Below are positions 24,127-33,265 of a stretch of DNA of 64,000 bases, piece after piece. The position numbers and the translations under genes were made by a program. The DNA is taken from positions 1 to 64,000 of the forward strand of contig JAFROL010000041.1 of NCBI GenBank assembly GCA_017429685.1, given 5' to 3'. Under the pieces are notes generated by a model. That model saw only the letters and a program-made list of their open reading frames with translations. It had not been told where the DNA came from and ran no database searches. Origin of the DNA: Bacteroidales bacterium (GTDB lineage Bacteria; Bacteroidota; Bacteroidia; Bacteroidales; P3). The number at the start of each line of letters is the position of its first letter. Position 1 is the first letter of the stretch.

Positions 24127-25038
24127 TTAAGCTTGAGTTGTGTTATTGGTTGTGGTTTCTGCTGTCACGGCTTCGGGTTTGGCGGCATCGGCGGCAGGTG
24201 TTGCTGCAGGACGTTCCACCTTGGGCGGGAAGTTGACGGCGTGGATGGCACCCGTGGGGCATTCGGCCACGCACTTGCGGCACAGCTTGCATACGTTGAA
24301 GTCGATGTATGCCAGGTTGTTTTCGACGGTGATGGCTCCAAATGGGCAGGTCTTGGCGCACTTGCCACATCCGATGCAGGCTGCCGAGCAGGATTTGCGA
24401 GCGTCGGCGCCTTTCTCTTTGTTGCGGCAGGCCACAAAGACGCGGCGGTTCTTCATACCTTTGTTGCGCAGTTCGATGATGCCGCGCGGGCAGGCCTTGA
24501 CGCAGGCACCACAGGCAACACACTTCTCTTCGTCGACGACGGGCAGTCCCGTTTCGGGGTCGACCGAGAGGGCGTCGAACTGGCAGGCGCGGGCGCAGTT
24601 GCCGAGTCCGAGGCAGCCGAAAGCGCAGCCGCTCTCGCCGGTGTAGAGACTGTTAGCAAAGGCACAGTCCTGCAGGCCGTCATAATGGGTTTTGGCGGAA
24701 GCGTTGGTGCAAGTGCCGTTGCAGCGCACCACAGCCACCTTGGGTTCCGACTCTTCGGGCGTGCAGCCCAGCAGGGCAGCGACCTTCTTGGCCACTTCGG
24801 CACCGCCGGCAGGACAGCTCAGGCCGTCCATATTGCCTTGTTTTACGAATGCTTCGGCCATTGCGCGGCAGCCGGCTTTGCCACAACCGCCACAGTTGGC
24901 TCCGGGGAGCACTTCGGCAACCTCGTCAATCAGGGGGTCTTCAACGACCTTAAATTTCTGTGCCACAAAGTAGAGTACCACTGCAAAGATGGCACCCGTG
25001 ATGCTTAGGACTAATACTGCAGACCAGATTTCTGTCAT
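24127..25038 (-). CDS. rnfB: Rnf complex ferredoxin-like subunit B
   Basis: RnfB receives electrons from reduced ferredoxin. An N-terminal membrane anchor (about residues 7-25) is followed by the CGGCGKAGCRAMAE cluster domain (about 48-62), a central region with GCAFGCLGLGNCARACQFDA, and several 2x4Fe-4S motifs (CVACGACVKACP, CIGCGKCAKTCP, CKLCRKCVAECP). The last 40 residues are an Ala/Thr/Pro-rich tail. It is the first gene of the cluster, with a candidate promoter at 25088-25121. Confidence 0.95.
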   Translation of the reverse strand: MTEIWSAVLVLSITGAIFAVVLYFVAQKFKVVEDPLIDEVAEVLPGANCGGCGKAGCRAMAEAFVKQGNMDGLSCPAGGAEVAKKVAALLGCTPEESEPKVAVVRCNGTCTNASAKTHYDGLQDCAFANSLYTGESGCAFGCLGLGNCARACQFDALSVDPETGLPVVDEEKCVACGACVKACPRGIIELRNKGMKNRRVFVACRNKEKGADARKSCSAACIGCGKCAKTCPFGAITVENNLAYIDFNVCKLCRKCVAECPTGAIHAVNFPPKVERPAATPAADAAKPEAVTAETTTNNTTQA

Positions 25039-25087
25039 AATTGTTTTTTATTTAGTTTTTATGGTAATGTTCTATTTTAATAAATTG

Positions 25088-25121
25088 CAAATTTACGTTT
25101 TTTTTTACTAATGGTGACAAT
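25088..25121 (-). promoter_or_regulatory. Candidate promoter of the rnf cluster
   Basis: On the minus strand TAAATTTG (25095-25088) matches TAnnTTTG. An ATTG (25121-25118) lies 22 nt before it, a weak -33. The start codon is 50 nt downstream. Confidence 0.5.
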
Positions 25122-25265
25122 TTTTTTTTGCAATTATTAACATTGTTCGGTTACTATTCTGATTTATAGTTATATGGTTAGGTAATATCTTGTTGTCTGT
25201 GCTGTTGATGATGGGCAAATATGGCCGTTTTTAAGGCTTGTTTGTGGCCCTTTTTTCAACTTTTT

Positions 25266-25296
25266 TTTGTCAGTTCGAAAAAAGTTTGTACTTTTG
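25266..25296 (+). promoter_or_regulatory. Promoter of the universal stress protein gene
   Basis: TTTG (25266-25269), 19 nt, then TACTTTTG (25289-25296): a full consensus match. The ATG at 25328 is about 25 nt past the expected start site, which supports the shorter reading of the gene. Confidence 0.75.
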
Positions 25297-25327
25297 TATC
25301 CGAAAAAGAACCTTAAAAAACTGTTTT

Positions 25328-26140
25328 ATGAATAATATCATAGTCGGATTTGACTTCTCTGCCGGATCGGCTTATGCCGTAGACTTGACCATCGATATCG
25401 CTAACCGTTGGCAGTCGGACATACGTTTGGTGTATGTCAAGAAGGATGGCGAGGACGAGGAGCCAGTCCGTGAAGAAATAGAACGACGCAATGCCGGTGT
25501 TGCCCATCTGCTTAAAGGAATAAAGCTGGAATATGTGATTCGCGAAGGCAAGGTCTATGAGGAACTTGCTGCCCAGGCGCTTGAGGACGAAGCCCTTATG
25601 ATTGTTGTCGGTACGCACGGTATGTCGGGTTTCGAGACCAACTGGATTGGCAAGAACACATATCGCACCATCACCAACTCGCCGGTTCCGGTGCTAAGCA
25701 TACGCGAGGATTTTGATTTCCACAAGGCTTTGGAGACCATTATCGTGCCTTTGGACAGCACGACCGAGACGCGTCAGAAGGTTCCTTTTGCTGCCCGTAT
25801 GGCCAAGACATTCGGGTCGACCATACACCTGCTGGGCCTTTATACATCCGACTCGAAGGATATCCGCGGCCTGGTGAACGGATATGTCGATCAGGTGGAA
25901 AAATATCTTGAAAAATATGAAGTCAAGCACGTTACAGAATTTGTCGAAGCCAAGAAAAACCTCACGGTCACCACGCTCGAGTACGCCGACAAGGTCAATG
26001 CCGACCTCATTGTCATTATGACCGAGCAGGAGAAGGCTTTGACGAGTTGGCTGATAGGAACTTATGCTCAGCAGATGCTGACTCTTTCGAAGCATCCAAT
26101 ACTAAGCATACGTCCCGAAGAGATATCGCAGGCAAGATGA
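25328..26140 (+). CDS. Tandem universal stress protein
   Basis: Two UspA folds are joined: residues about 1-140 (NNIIVGFDFSAGSAYAVDLT, VVGTHGMSGFETNWIG, SPVPVLSI) and about 145-270 (ETIIVPLDSTTETRQKVPFA, HPILSIRPE). The first domain has a G-rich ATP-loop-like GTHGMSG; the second lacks an obvious one. The start at 25328 is preferred over the in-frame ATG at 25238 because the promoter lies between them. The stop overlaps the next start (ATGA), so the SPOR protein is translated with it. Such proteins respond to starvation or stress; the exact role here is unknown. Confidence 0.9.
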   Translation: MNNIIVGFDFSAGSAYAVDLTIDIANRWQSDIRLVYVKKDGEDEEPVREEIERRNAGVAHLLKGIKLEYVIREGKVYEELAAQALEDEALMIVVGTHGMSGFETNWIGKNTYRTITNSPVPVLSIREDFDFHKALETIIVPLDSTTETRQKVPFAARMAKTFGSTIHLLGLYTSDSKDIRGLVNGYVDQVEKYLEKYEVKHVTEFVEAKKNLTVTTLEYADKVNADLIVIMTEQEKALTSWLIGTYAQQMLTLSKHPILSIRPEEISQAR

Positions 26141-26586
26141 GAAAGGCATTGTTGTTATTTGTCGCCGCGCTGACGGTTGCTGCCACGCTACAGGCGCAGA
26201 CGCGAAGAGGAAAGGTTGAAATCACTGGCGATGTGCAGGTCAGCGAGCTGGTGAAGAAGCATATAGAGTTCAACGAGCGTATGCGGACGGTGCCAGGCTA
26301 CCGTGTGCAGATTGCGGCCCTGTCGGGAGCCAACTCGCGCGAGCAGGCTTTTGATTTGAAACGCCGTTTCAAGGAGGACTATCCTGAAGTGGAGGTGTAT
26401 ATCATATTCACGGAGCCCAATTTCCGCATCAAGGTGGGTGACTTTACAAGCAAGCTTGACGCTTTTGTGTTTATGCGGAGCATCAAGGACCGCTATCCAG
26501 GCACGATAGTGAAAGAGAATGTGTTTCCGATACATCTTGATATGAGCAACATTGTTCCCGAAACAGACGCCGACGCGGAAATGTGA
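26137..26586 (+). CDS. SPOR domain protein, exported
   Basis: A signal peptide (residues 1-22, ending LQAQ) is followed by a SPOR domain (about residues 58-130: GYRVQIAALSGANSREQAFD, FKEDYPEVEVYIIFTEPNFR, IKVGDFTSKLDAFVFMRSIK), which binds septal peptidoglycan lacking stem peptides. The region between (RRGKVEITGDVQVSELVKKH) is short and charged. The ATGA overlap with the stress-protein gene fixes the start. Likely periplasmic, linked to cell division or wall remodelling. Confidence 0.88.
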   Translation: MRKALLLFVAALTVAATLQAQTRRGKVEITGDVQVSELVKKHIEFNERMRTVPGYRVQIAALSGANSREQAFDLKRRFKEDYPEVEVYIIFTEPNFRIKVGDFTSKLDAFVFMRSIKDRYPGTIVKENVFPIHLDMSNIVPETDADAEM

Positions 26587-26596
26587 ATAATAAAAG

Positions 26597-26625
26597 AAAA
26601 GGGAGGACATCGATCCTCCCTTTTT
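26597..26625. terminator. Bidirectional terminator between SPOR gene and rpoD
   Basis: AAAAGGGAGGA (26597-26607) and TCCTCCCTTTT (26614-26624) with a 6-nt loop, A-rich on the left and T-rich on the right. It separates two convergent genes. Confidence 0.9.
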
Positions 26626-26656
26626 CTTTTGGTTATTCTCACATACATTCCTCTGC

Positions 26657-27517
26657 TTATAAATAGGCTATGAGATTTTTGCTTTTCGAGCTTGATTTCA
26701 GTCGTTTAAGTCCTTTTTCCTTGATTTGGCGCACACGTTCGCGTGTGAGTCCGAACTTCATAGCAATCTCGTCGAGGCTAAGGGCGTGTGGTATGCCGAT
26801 GCCGAAGTACATACGGATGACGTCGCGTTCGTATTCGGTGAGGGAAGAGAGGGCACGCTCGATTTCGAGTGACAGCGACTCCTGCATCAGCGCGTCGTCG
26901 GTGGCCGGAGTGTCCTCGTTGGGCAGAACGTCGACAAAGTTTACATCCTCGTCGGCAACGAGAGGTGCGTCGATCGAGATGTGACGACCCGAAATATTGA
27001 GGATGTTCTTTATCTTCTCTTCGGGTATGTCAAGCAACTCGGCCAGTTCCTCTTCCGATGGCGGACGTTCAAGTTTCTGTTCTAGTTTGGATATTTCTTT
27101 TTTCAGCTTGTTGAGAGCTCCAAGCTGGTTGGATGGAAGTCGCACGATGCGTGAGTTCTCGGCTATGGCCTGCAGAATGGACTGGCGTATCCACCACACA
27201 GCGTAAGAGATGAATTTGAAGCCTCGCGTCTCGTCGAATCGTTTTGCGGCCTTGATGAGTCCCACGTTTCCTTCGTTGATGAGGTCGGGGAGGCTAAGGC
27301 CTTGGTTCTGATACTGCTTGGCTACCGATACGACAAAGCGCAGGTTGGCCTTGGTAAGACGGTCGAGGGCTGCTTGGTCGCCGGCTTTGATGCGCTGAGC
27401 CAGCTGCACCTCCTCTTCGGGGGTGAGCAGATCCTCGCTGCAAATATCCTGCAGATATTTGTCGAGCGATTTGATGTCGCGGTTGGTGATGGAATGGGTA
27501 ATTTTTAATTGTCTCAT
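26657..27517 (-). CDS. rpoD: Primary RNA polymerase sigma factor (sigma-ABfr type)
   Basis: The 286-aa protein has regions 1.2 ([20 protein letters not shown]), 2 ([60 protein letters not shown]), 3 ([20 protein letters not shown]) and 4 ([38 protein letters not shown]). The missing large region 1.1 is normal for Bacteroidetes, whose housekeeping sigma recognises TTTG/TAnnTTTG promoters like those marked in this window. It is transcribed alone, convergent with the SPOR gene. Confidence 0.95.
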   Translation of the reverse strand: MRQLKITHSITNRDIKSLDKYLQDICSEDLLTPEEEVQLAQRIKAGDQAALDRLTKANLRFVVSVAKQYQNQGLSLPDLINEGNVGLIKAAKRFDETRGFKFISYAVWWIRQSILQAIAENSRIVRLPSNQLGALNKLKKEISKLEQKLERPPSEEELAELLDIPEEKIKNILNISGRHISIDAPLVADEDVNFVDVLPNEDTPATDDALMQESLSLEIERALSSLTEYERDVIRMYFGIGIPHALSLDEIAMKFGLTRERVRQIKEKGLKRLKSSSKSKNLIAYL

Positions 27518-27623
27518 ATATGAAAAATTACTTTATTATCAATGTTGCTGTTCTCATTAACGATAAAAATGAAAAAAAGTTTCATCTGTTGAAAAAAAAA
27601 TCTCAGAATAGCCATTTTTTTCT

Positions 27624-27631
27624 TATCTTTG
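27624..27631 (+). promoter_or_regulatory. -7 element upstream of ffh
   Basis: TATCTTTG matches TAnnTTTG; no clean TTTG is at the -33 distance. If used, the ffh transcript has a leader of about 145 nt. Confidence 0.5.
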
Positions 27632-27783
27632 CAGTCGTTTACAGTTAGTGCAAGATGGCTTGTTTTGCTGTTTTGTGCTTGCGTAACGAGTTGTAGTCCA
27701 AAATGTTCTGCGGGTGTTTCTGTTGCGTTCGCGGGCGTGATGGACGGTGCATTTTGTGAATAACAATAATAATAAATATAGAT

Positions 27784-29106
27784 ATGTTTGAGAATATCAG
27801 CAGCAAGATCGAAAAAGCGTTGCACACTCTGCGCGGCAAGGGGTCGATAACCGATATCAATATCGCCGAGACCGTCAAGGAGGTGCGCAAAGCCCTTCTG
27901 GATGCCGACGTGAGCTATCCCATAGCCAAGGAGTTTACCGACCGTGTGAAGCAGGAGGCCTTGGGACGCAATGTCATCCAGTCGATAGAACCGGGGCAGT
28001 TGATGGTGAAAATTGTCCACGAGGAACTTACCAAACTGATGGGCAGCGAGGCCGTGGATATCAACATCAAAGGCCGTCCGGCCATCATACTTATAGCTGG
28101 TCTGCAGGGTTCTGGTAAGACCACGTTCAGCGCAAAACTGGCCTATTATCTCAAGACTAAGAAAAACCGTTCGGTGATGTTGGTTGCCGGCGACGTCTAC
28201 CGTCCGGCAGCTATCAACCAGTTACAGGTGCTCGGCGAGCAGGTTGGCGTGCCGGTCTATGCCCAGTTGGGCGTCAACGACCCGGTCAAGATTGCACAGG
28301 ATGCACTTCAGGAAGCCCGTATGAAGGGTACAGAGGTCGTGATAGTGGATACTGCCGGCCGCTTGGCTGTCGACGAGCAGATGATGGACGAGATAGCACG
28401 CCTGAAAGAGTCGCTGAAACCGCAGGAAACATTGTTCGTAGTTGACTCGATGACAGGTCAGGATGCCGTCAATACAGCTAAAGCGTTTAATGAACGTATT
28501 GACTATGATGGTGTGGTCTTGACCAAGCTGGATGGCGACACTCGCGGTGGTGCGGCCCTTACAATACGCTATACGGTACAGAAACCTATCAAATTCGTCG
28601 GAATAGGTGAAAAGATGGATGCCCTCGACGTTTTCCATCCCGACCGTATGGCCAATAGAATCCTCGGTATGGGCGACGTTGTATCGCTGGTGGAACGTGC
28701 CCAGGAGCAATATGACGAGCAAGAGGCTCGCAAGATTCAGAAACGACTGGTCCACAACGAGTATAACTATGAGGACTTCCTTTCGCAGATAGCCCAAATC
28801 AAGAAGATGGGAAATATGAAAGACCTGATAGGTATGATTCCCGGAATGAGCAAGTTGACAAAGGATGTGGAAATTGGTGACGATGCTTTTGTGCCCATCG
28901 AGTCAATCATAGGCTCGATGACTCCATATGAACGCCGCAATCCCAGTTGCCTGAACGGCAGCCGCAAGCAGCGCATCGCAGCCGGCAGCGGTCGCACGAT
29001 ACAGGAGGTGAACCGCCTTGTCAAACAGTTTGAGGACACCCGCAAGATGATGAAGGCCGTGTCGACCAAGGGCGGCAAGATGCCTATGCCGAGGAGAAGA
29101 AGGTAG
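27784..29106 (+). CDS. ffh: Signal recognition particle protein
   Basis: Ffh binds signal sequences and SRP RNA and delivers ribosomes to FtsY at the membrane. The N domain (residues 1-90) is followed by the GTPase domain with GLQGSGKT (106-113), DVYRPAAINQL, DTAGRLAVD and TKLDGDTRGGAAL. The M domain begins around residue 325 with MGNMKDLIGMIPGMSKL and holds the RNA-binding segment SGRTIQEVNRLVKQFEDTRK. The C terminus is basic and Met-rich (KMPMPRRRR). 440 aa is normal. The folD gene follows after 45 nt. Confidence 0.97.
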   Translation: MFENISSKIEKALHTLRGKGSITDINIAETVKEVRKALLDADVSYPIAKEFTDRVKQEALGRNVIQSIEPGQLMVKIVHEELTKLMGSEAVDINIKGRPAIILIAGLQGSGKTTFSAKLAYYLKTKKNRSVMLVAGDVYRPAAINQLQVLGEQVGVPVYAQLGVNDPVKIAQDALQEARMKGTEVVIVDTAGRLAVDEQMMDEIARLKESLKPQETLFVVDSMTGQDAVNTAKAFNERIDYDGVVLTKLDGDTRGGAALTIRYTVQKPIKFVGIGEKMDALDVFHPDRMANRILGMGDVVSLVERAQEQYDEQEARKIQKRLVHNEYNYEDFLSQIAQIKKMGNMKDLIGMIPGMSKLTKDVEIGDDAFVPIESIIGSMTPYERRNPSCLNGSRKQRIAAGSGRTIQEVNRLVKQFEDTRKMMKAVSTKGGKMPMPRRRR

Positions 29107-29151
29107 AGAACAGAAAATATTATACAAATATAATCAGCTAAAAACAACTAT

Positions 29152-30030
29152 ATGTATCAGTTACTTGACGGAAAACAGACTTCCATTGCAATTAAAGATC
29201 AAATAGCCAACGAGGTGCGTGCGTTGACGGCCAAAGGTATGCGCCCGCCTCATCTGGCAGCCATTCTTGTTGGCGACGACGGCGCAAGCCAGACCTACGT
29301 TGCCAACAAGGAGAAATCGTCACACGAGGTGGGTTTCACCTCGTCGGTTTACCGCTATTCGGCCAACACTTCAGAAGAGGAACTGCTGAAAGCCATCGAA
29401 TTCCTCAACAATGATGACGATATTGACGGATTCATAGTCCAACTTCCATTGCCAAAACAGATTGACGAGCAGAAAGTTATTAATGCTATCTCGCCGGAGA
29501 AGGATGTCGACGGATTCACGCCTATCAACATCGGACGTATGGTGCTCGGCGAGGATGCGTTCCTTCCGGCCACCCCGATGGGTATCTGCTCTATATTGAA
29601 GCATTTCAACATTGAGACCTCGGGCAAACATTGTGTCGTGTTGGGCCGCAGCAACATAGTGGGTACTCCTGTGGCCAACCTGTTGTCGCGCAAGGGCTTC
29701 GACTGCACTGTGACACTGTGCCATAGCCGTACCCAGAACCTGCCTGAACTGACCCGTCAGGCCGACATACTGGTCGTGGCCATCGGCAAACCCGAATTTG
29801 TCACTGCCGATATGGTCAAGGACGGCGCTGTGCTTGTCGATGTGGGTATCCATCGCATTCCTGACGAAACAAAGAAAAGCGGCTACCGCATCATAGGCGA
29901 CGTGAAGCACGGTGAGGTTGATGCCAAGTGCAGCTGGGTGACACCGGTGCCTGGTGGCGTGGGACCCCTGACCATCGTTTCATTGCTGCAGAACACAATG
30001 AAAGCCTATAAGAAACGTTTCTCGCTGTAA
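29152..30030 (+). CDS. folD: Methylenetetrahydrofolate dehydrogenase/cyclohydrolase
   Basis: FolD interconverts methylene-, methenyl- and formyl-tetrahydrofolate with NADP, supplying one-carbon units for purines (purL is 4 kb downstream). Family blocks are PHLAAILVGDDGASQTYVAN with the Tyr and Lys of the active site (YVANKEKS), QLPLPKQIDEQKVINAISPE and KDVDGF, VVLGRSNIVGTPVANLL (nucleotide-binding) and TPVPGGVGPLTIVSLLQNT. 292 aa, full length. Confidence 0.97.
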   Translation: MYQLLDGKQTSIAIKDQIANEVRALTAKGMRPPHLAAILVGDDGASQTYVANKEKSSHEVGFTSSVYRYSANTSEEELLKAIEFLNNDDDIDGFIVQLPLPKQIDEQKVINAISPEKDVDGFTPINIGRMVLGEDAFLPATPMGICSILKHFNIETSGKHCVVLGRSNIVGTPVANLLSRKGFDCTVTLCHSRTQNLPELTRQADILVVAIGKPEFVTADMVKDGAVLVDVGIHRIPDETKKSGYRIIGDVKHGEVDAKCSWVTPVPGGVGPLTIVSLLQNTMKAYKKRFSL

Positions 30031-30070
30031 TAGGTAACGTAATATATCACTACATTAAATTCTTGACAGT

Positions 30071-30799
30071 ATGAAAACCATTGTTGTAGTGCCCTGCTAT
30101 AATGAGTCGAGACGTCTGCGTCAAAATGATTTTTTGCGCTATGTGGAGCAGGACGAGGACGTGGCATTCCTGTTCGCCAACGATGGCAGCAGGGACAATA
30201 CCCTCGACGTGCTGCAGACACTGACGGCAAAACACGAACATTTGCTGCTCCTTGACATACAGCCAAATGGTGGCAAAGCGGAAGCGGTGAGAAAGGGTAT
30301 GCTATATGCTGCAGAACACTATGCACCGCAATATATAGCCTTTTGGGATGCCGATTTGGCGACGCCCCTCGACGAGATATCGCCGATGGTGGCGTGGGCC
30401 GACAAAGGATATGATGCTGTTATGGGATTGAGGCTGATGCGTTTGGGTGCTCAGGTGCATCGCAAAACTATGCGCCACTATCTGGGGCGCTGTTTTGCAA
30501 CGGTAGCATCGATGATGCTGAAGTTGCCGGTCTACGACACGCAATGCGGGGCTAAACTGTTCCGAGCCGATGTTGTGCGTGCTCTTTTTAACGAGCCGTT
30601 CATTACGCGCTGGCTGTTTGATGTAGAGATTTTGGCTCGTTATACCCAGCACTATGGCGCGGAACGTGCTGTCAATAAAATATATGAATATCCGTTGTTC
30701 CAGTGGCAGGATGTCGACGGTTCGCAGCTGAAAAGCCGCGATTTCGTCAAGGCACCTGTCGAGCTGCTCAAAATACGTCGCAAATACAAGAAAGGCTAA
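30071..30799 (+). CDS. Family 2 glycosyltransferase, dolichyl/polyprenyl-phosphate hexose type
   Basis: A GT-A glycosyltransferase: VVVPCYNESRRL at the N terminus, ANDGSRDNT, then the metal-binding WDADLATPLDEI. The later blocks MGLRLMRLGAQVHRKTMRHY and DTQCGAKLFRADVV are those of polyprenyl-phosphate glucose/mannose synthases. No C-terminal membrane segment is present in the 242 aa, so it is peripheral. It probably makes a lipid-linked hexose, which the following GT39-like membrane protein could use as donor. The gap to that gene is 30 nt. Confidence 0.85.
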   Translation: MKTIVVVPCYNESRRLRQNDFLRYVEQDEDVAFLFANDGSRDNTLDVLQTLTAKHEHLLLLDIQPNGGKAEAVRKGMLYAAEHYAPQYIAFWDADLATPLDEISPMVAWADKGYDAVMGLRLMRLGAQVHRKTMRHYLGRCFATVASMMLKLPVYDTQCGAKLFRADVVRALFNEPFITRWLFDVEILARYTQHYGAERAVNKIYEYPLFQWQDVDGSQLKSRDFVKAPVELLKIRRKYKKG

Positions 30800-30829
30800 C
30801 ATTTTAAGATTTACACATCGTATAATAAT

Positions 30830-33265
30830 ATGAAGAAATTATTTTTGGAAAACAAGCATAATCCTTGGTTCTGGCTGTTTGTCGCTTTGGCTGGCGCGCT
30901 GCTGGTGGCAATGCCGCTAATGAGCCTCGATGCAGGCAACAGCGGCGACGAGGACAAGTTCCAGATTCCCCAGGGCCGTTTCGTGATGGACTATTTCCAC
31001 AGTGACGGCGCCGACACAACCTGTATGCAGGATGTGGTGACTCTGAACGGGAAGGAGCAGAGCTGGAACCTGAAATATTACGGCTGCTCGTTCGATGTGG
31101 TCACCGAATGGATCAACCAGACTTTCGGCATAGACGACATTGCCCGCACGCGTCACGTGTGCAACTCGCTTATGGGCTGGCTGATAGTCTTTTTCGGGGC
31201 AATGATAGCCTACCGTATCGGTGGCTGGCGTGCCGGATTTTTCACAATGCTGTTGCTCTTTCTTTCGCCACGCCTGTTGGGCCATTCATTCAACAATCCC
31301 AAGGATATACCGCTGGCTGCTGGCATCATTATGTCGATATATTATATGATGATGTTCTTCCGTCAGGTGACTCCGCAGGTTGTTGCCGATACCGCAGCTT
31401 CGAAGGGCAAAAAAGCATTGTCGAAGGTCCAGTATCCGGAGCAGGCCTTTTCGGACAAGGTTACCCGCTGGTTAGCCATATTCCTTTTCGTTCTGGCATC
31501 GCCATTCCTCATCAAGGCGACGGGCGTCGGCTTTACGGTGCTGCTTGTAGCACTTTTCGTAGTTGTTCTGATGATAAAGGATGCCCCAAAGTTCAACCCG
31601 TTGACCCTTGCTATGCTGGCTCTTTCGCTGGCTTTGGCAGTAAGCAATCGTATCGGCGGTTTGATTGCCGTCGGATATATGGGATTATGGGGTTTGCTGT
31701 GGCTTATCCGCTACGGCAAGAGCGTCGGTGGAGCTACGATAGGCAAGACCATCGTTGCAGCGCTGATGGTGTGTGCCCTAGGTTTCTTTGGAGGTCTGCT
31801 GCTGTGGCCCTATGCCTTGCAAAGCCCCATTCACAACAGCATCGAAAGCTTCAAGCTGATGTCGCAATTTGATGTTCAGCTGCGCCAGCTGTTTGAGGGT
31901 TCTATGGTTATGTCGAGCAGTCTTCCGTGGTACTATACGCCCAAGTTTATGCTTATGACCATTCCGCTGGCTGTTATCGTCGGCTGGCTGATGTATCCTT
32001 TCTTTGGAGCCTTCAAGCGCGATCGTCGCATCGAAAGCATAATGGTTTATTTCTGTTTCCTTTTCCCTGTAATATGGATTGTGGTTACAGGAGCTAATGT
32101 CTATGGCGGCTGGCGTCATTCGCTGTTTGCTTATCCGCCAATGGCTGTTGCCGCCGGATTGGGCTTTGATGCCTTTGCCGAGTGGGCCGGCCGGAAGAGC
32201 GGAAAGCGGAAAGCGGAAAACGGAAAGCGCGGTGTTGCGTGGGTCGAACTGGTTTGTTCGCTGGTGCCTGTGTGTCTGCTGGTGCCTCCGGCATTGCACA
32301 CTGTCCGTAACCACCCCTACGAATATGTCTATTTCAACAAGTTGGCTGGTGGCGTGAAGAATGCTTTCGGTCACTACGAGCTCGACTACTACTACCACTC
32401 GATGCGCGAAGCCACCGAGTGGGTCGTAGCCAATGCCGCTCCCAAGTCCGATGGCGAGAAAACAATCGTGGGCTCGTGGCACATCGAGTCGACCAAGTAT
32501 TTCCTGCGCAACGACACGTCGCGCTTCGAAACGCGCTTCGTGCGATGGGCCCAGCGCTATGAGTTCGATTGGGATTATCTCGTGTTCCCACTTACAGGTG
32601 TCAGTGGTGATTATCTGCTTGGCAACAACTTCCCGCCCAAGGACTGCGTCCACACCGTCGATGTCGACGGAATGCCTATCGCTGTGGTGCTGAAACGAGC
32701 CACCAAGGACGACTATTACGCTATGCAGCAGCTCAAAGCTGGTAATGTCGATAGTGCCATCGTGCTGTTCGGCAAAGCCCTCGAAGTGAATCCCGTTAAC
32801 GAGACGGCACTCAGTAATCTGGCAAACATCAGTCTTCAGCAAGGCAAAACCGACGAGGCTGCCGACTACTGCAACCGCATCTTGGCTGTCGATCCGTCGA
32901 ATCCCCAGGCCGGACAGATGCTTGTGTATGCCTACCTTAATAGTGGACGCCAGCAAGAGGCTGCAGCATTGATTGACAAGATGAAAGCCAATCCTGTGAA
33001 CGCATTCCCGTTCACTATCACGGCGCAGCTCTATGCCCAGCAAGGCAACATCAACGGCGCCATTAGTGAACTGAATGCTATGCTCGACCGCGGCTTGATG
33101 GACCAGGACGCTCTGAACCTGTATGTCCAGCTGCGTATGTCGCAGGGCAGCGACCAGAACAGTGCGTTATACGGTTTCTATGCAGCCTATGCCAACGGCC
33201 TTGAAAAGAGTGGCGACAAGAAATCAGCCGAACAGATTCGTAAACAGATAAACGGTGGAAGATGA
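30830..33265 (+). CDS. GT39-like polytopic membrane protein with C-terminal TPR repeats
   Basis: The first 530 residues hold about ten membrane segments. After the first one comes NSGDEDKFQIPQGRFVMDYF, an acidic periplasmic loop like the catalytic loop of GT39/ArnT-type lipid-linked sugar transferases; LSPRLLGHSFNNPKDIPLAA follows further on. A soluble region (540-640) is followed by about three TPR units (645-800: GNVDSAIVLFGKALEVNPVN, GKTDEAADYCNRILAVDPSN, GNINGAISELNAMLDRG). A heptamer repeat copy lies in frame near residue 460 (SGKRKAENGKRG), in a loop between membrane segments. The stop overlaps the next gene (ATGA). The likely role is sugar transfer to an envelope acceptor, with the sugar donor made by the preceding gene product. 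Confidence 0.78.
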   Translation: MKKLFLENKHNPWFWLFVALAGALLVAMPLMSLDAGNSGDEDKFQIPQGRFVMDYFHSDGADTTCMQDVVTLNGKEQSWNLKYYGCSFDVVTEWINQTFGIDDIARTRHVCNSLMGWLIVFFGAMIAYRIGGWRAGFFTMLLLFLSPRLLGHSFNNPKDIPLAAGIIMSIYYMMMFFRQVTPQVVADTAASKGKKALSKVQYPEQAFSDKVTRWLAIFLFVLASPFLIKATGVGFTVLLVALFVVVLMIKDAPKFNPLTLAMLALSLALAVSNRIGGLIAVGYMGLWGLLWLIRYGKSVGGATIGKTIVAALMVCALGFFGGLLLWPYALQSPIHNSIESFKLMSQFDVQLRQLFEGSMVMSSSLPWYYTPKFMLMTIPLAVIVGWLMYPFFGAFKRDRRIESIMVYFCFLFPVIWIVVTGANVYGGWRHSLFAYPPMAVAAGLGFDAFAEWAGRKSGKRKAENGKRGVAWVELVCSLVPVCLLVPPALHTVRNHPYEYVYFNKLAGGVKNAFGHYELDYYYHSMREATEWVVANAAPKSDGEKTIVGSWHIESTKYFLRNDTSRFETRFVRWAQRYEFDWDYLVFPLTGVSGDYLLGNNFPPKDCVHTVDVDGMPIAVVLKRATKDDYYAMQQLKAGNVDSAIVLFGKALEVNPVNETALSNLANISLQQGKTDEAADYCNRILAVDPSNPQAGQMLVYAYLNSGRQQEAAALIDKMKANPVNAFPFTITAQLYAQQGNINGAISELNAMLDRGLMDQDALNLYVQLRMSQGSDQNSALYGFYAAYANGLEKSGDKKSAEQIRKQINGGR
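32190..32233 (+). repeat. Short heptamer array inside the GT39/TPR gene
   Basis: About five units of CGGAAAG/CGGAAAA, in frame, encode SGKRKAENGKR. Length is compatible with the frame on both sides. The repeat is purine-rich on the coding strand like the intergenic arrays. Confidence 0.85.

Noticed and set aside
23842-25008. Open frame of 388 codons on the plus strand
   Set aside because: It is antisense to rnfC and rnfB, whose iron-sulfur motifs are unmistakable.
27518-27783. SRP RNA in the ffh upstream region
   Set aside because: No SRP-like apical loop (GGAA with its conserved opposing side) could be found; it looks like an ordinary leader.
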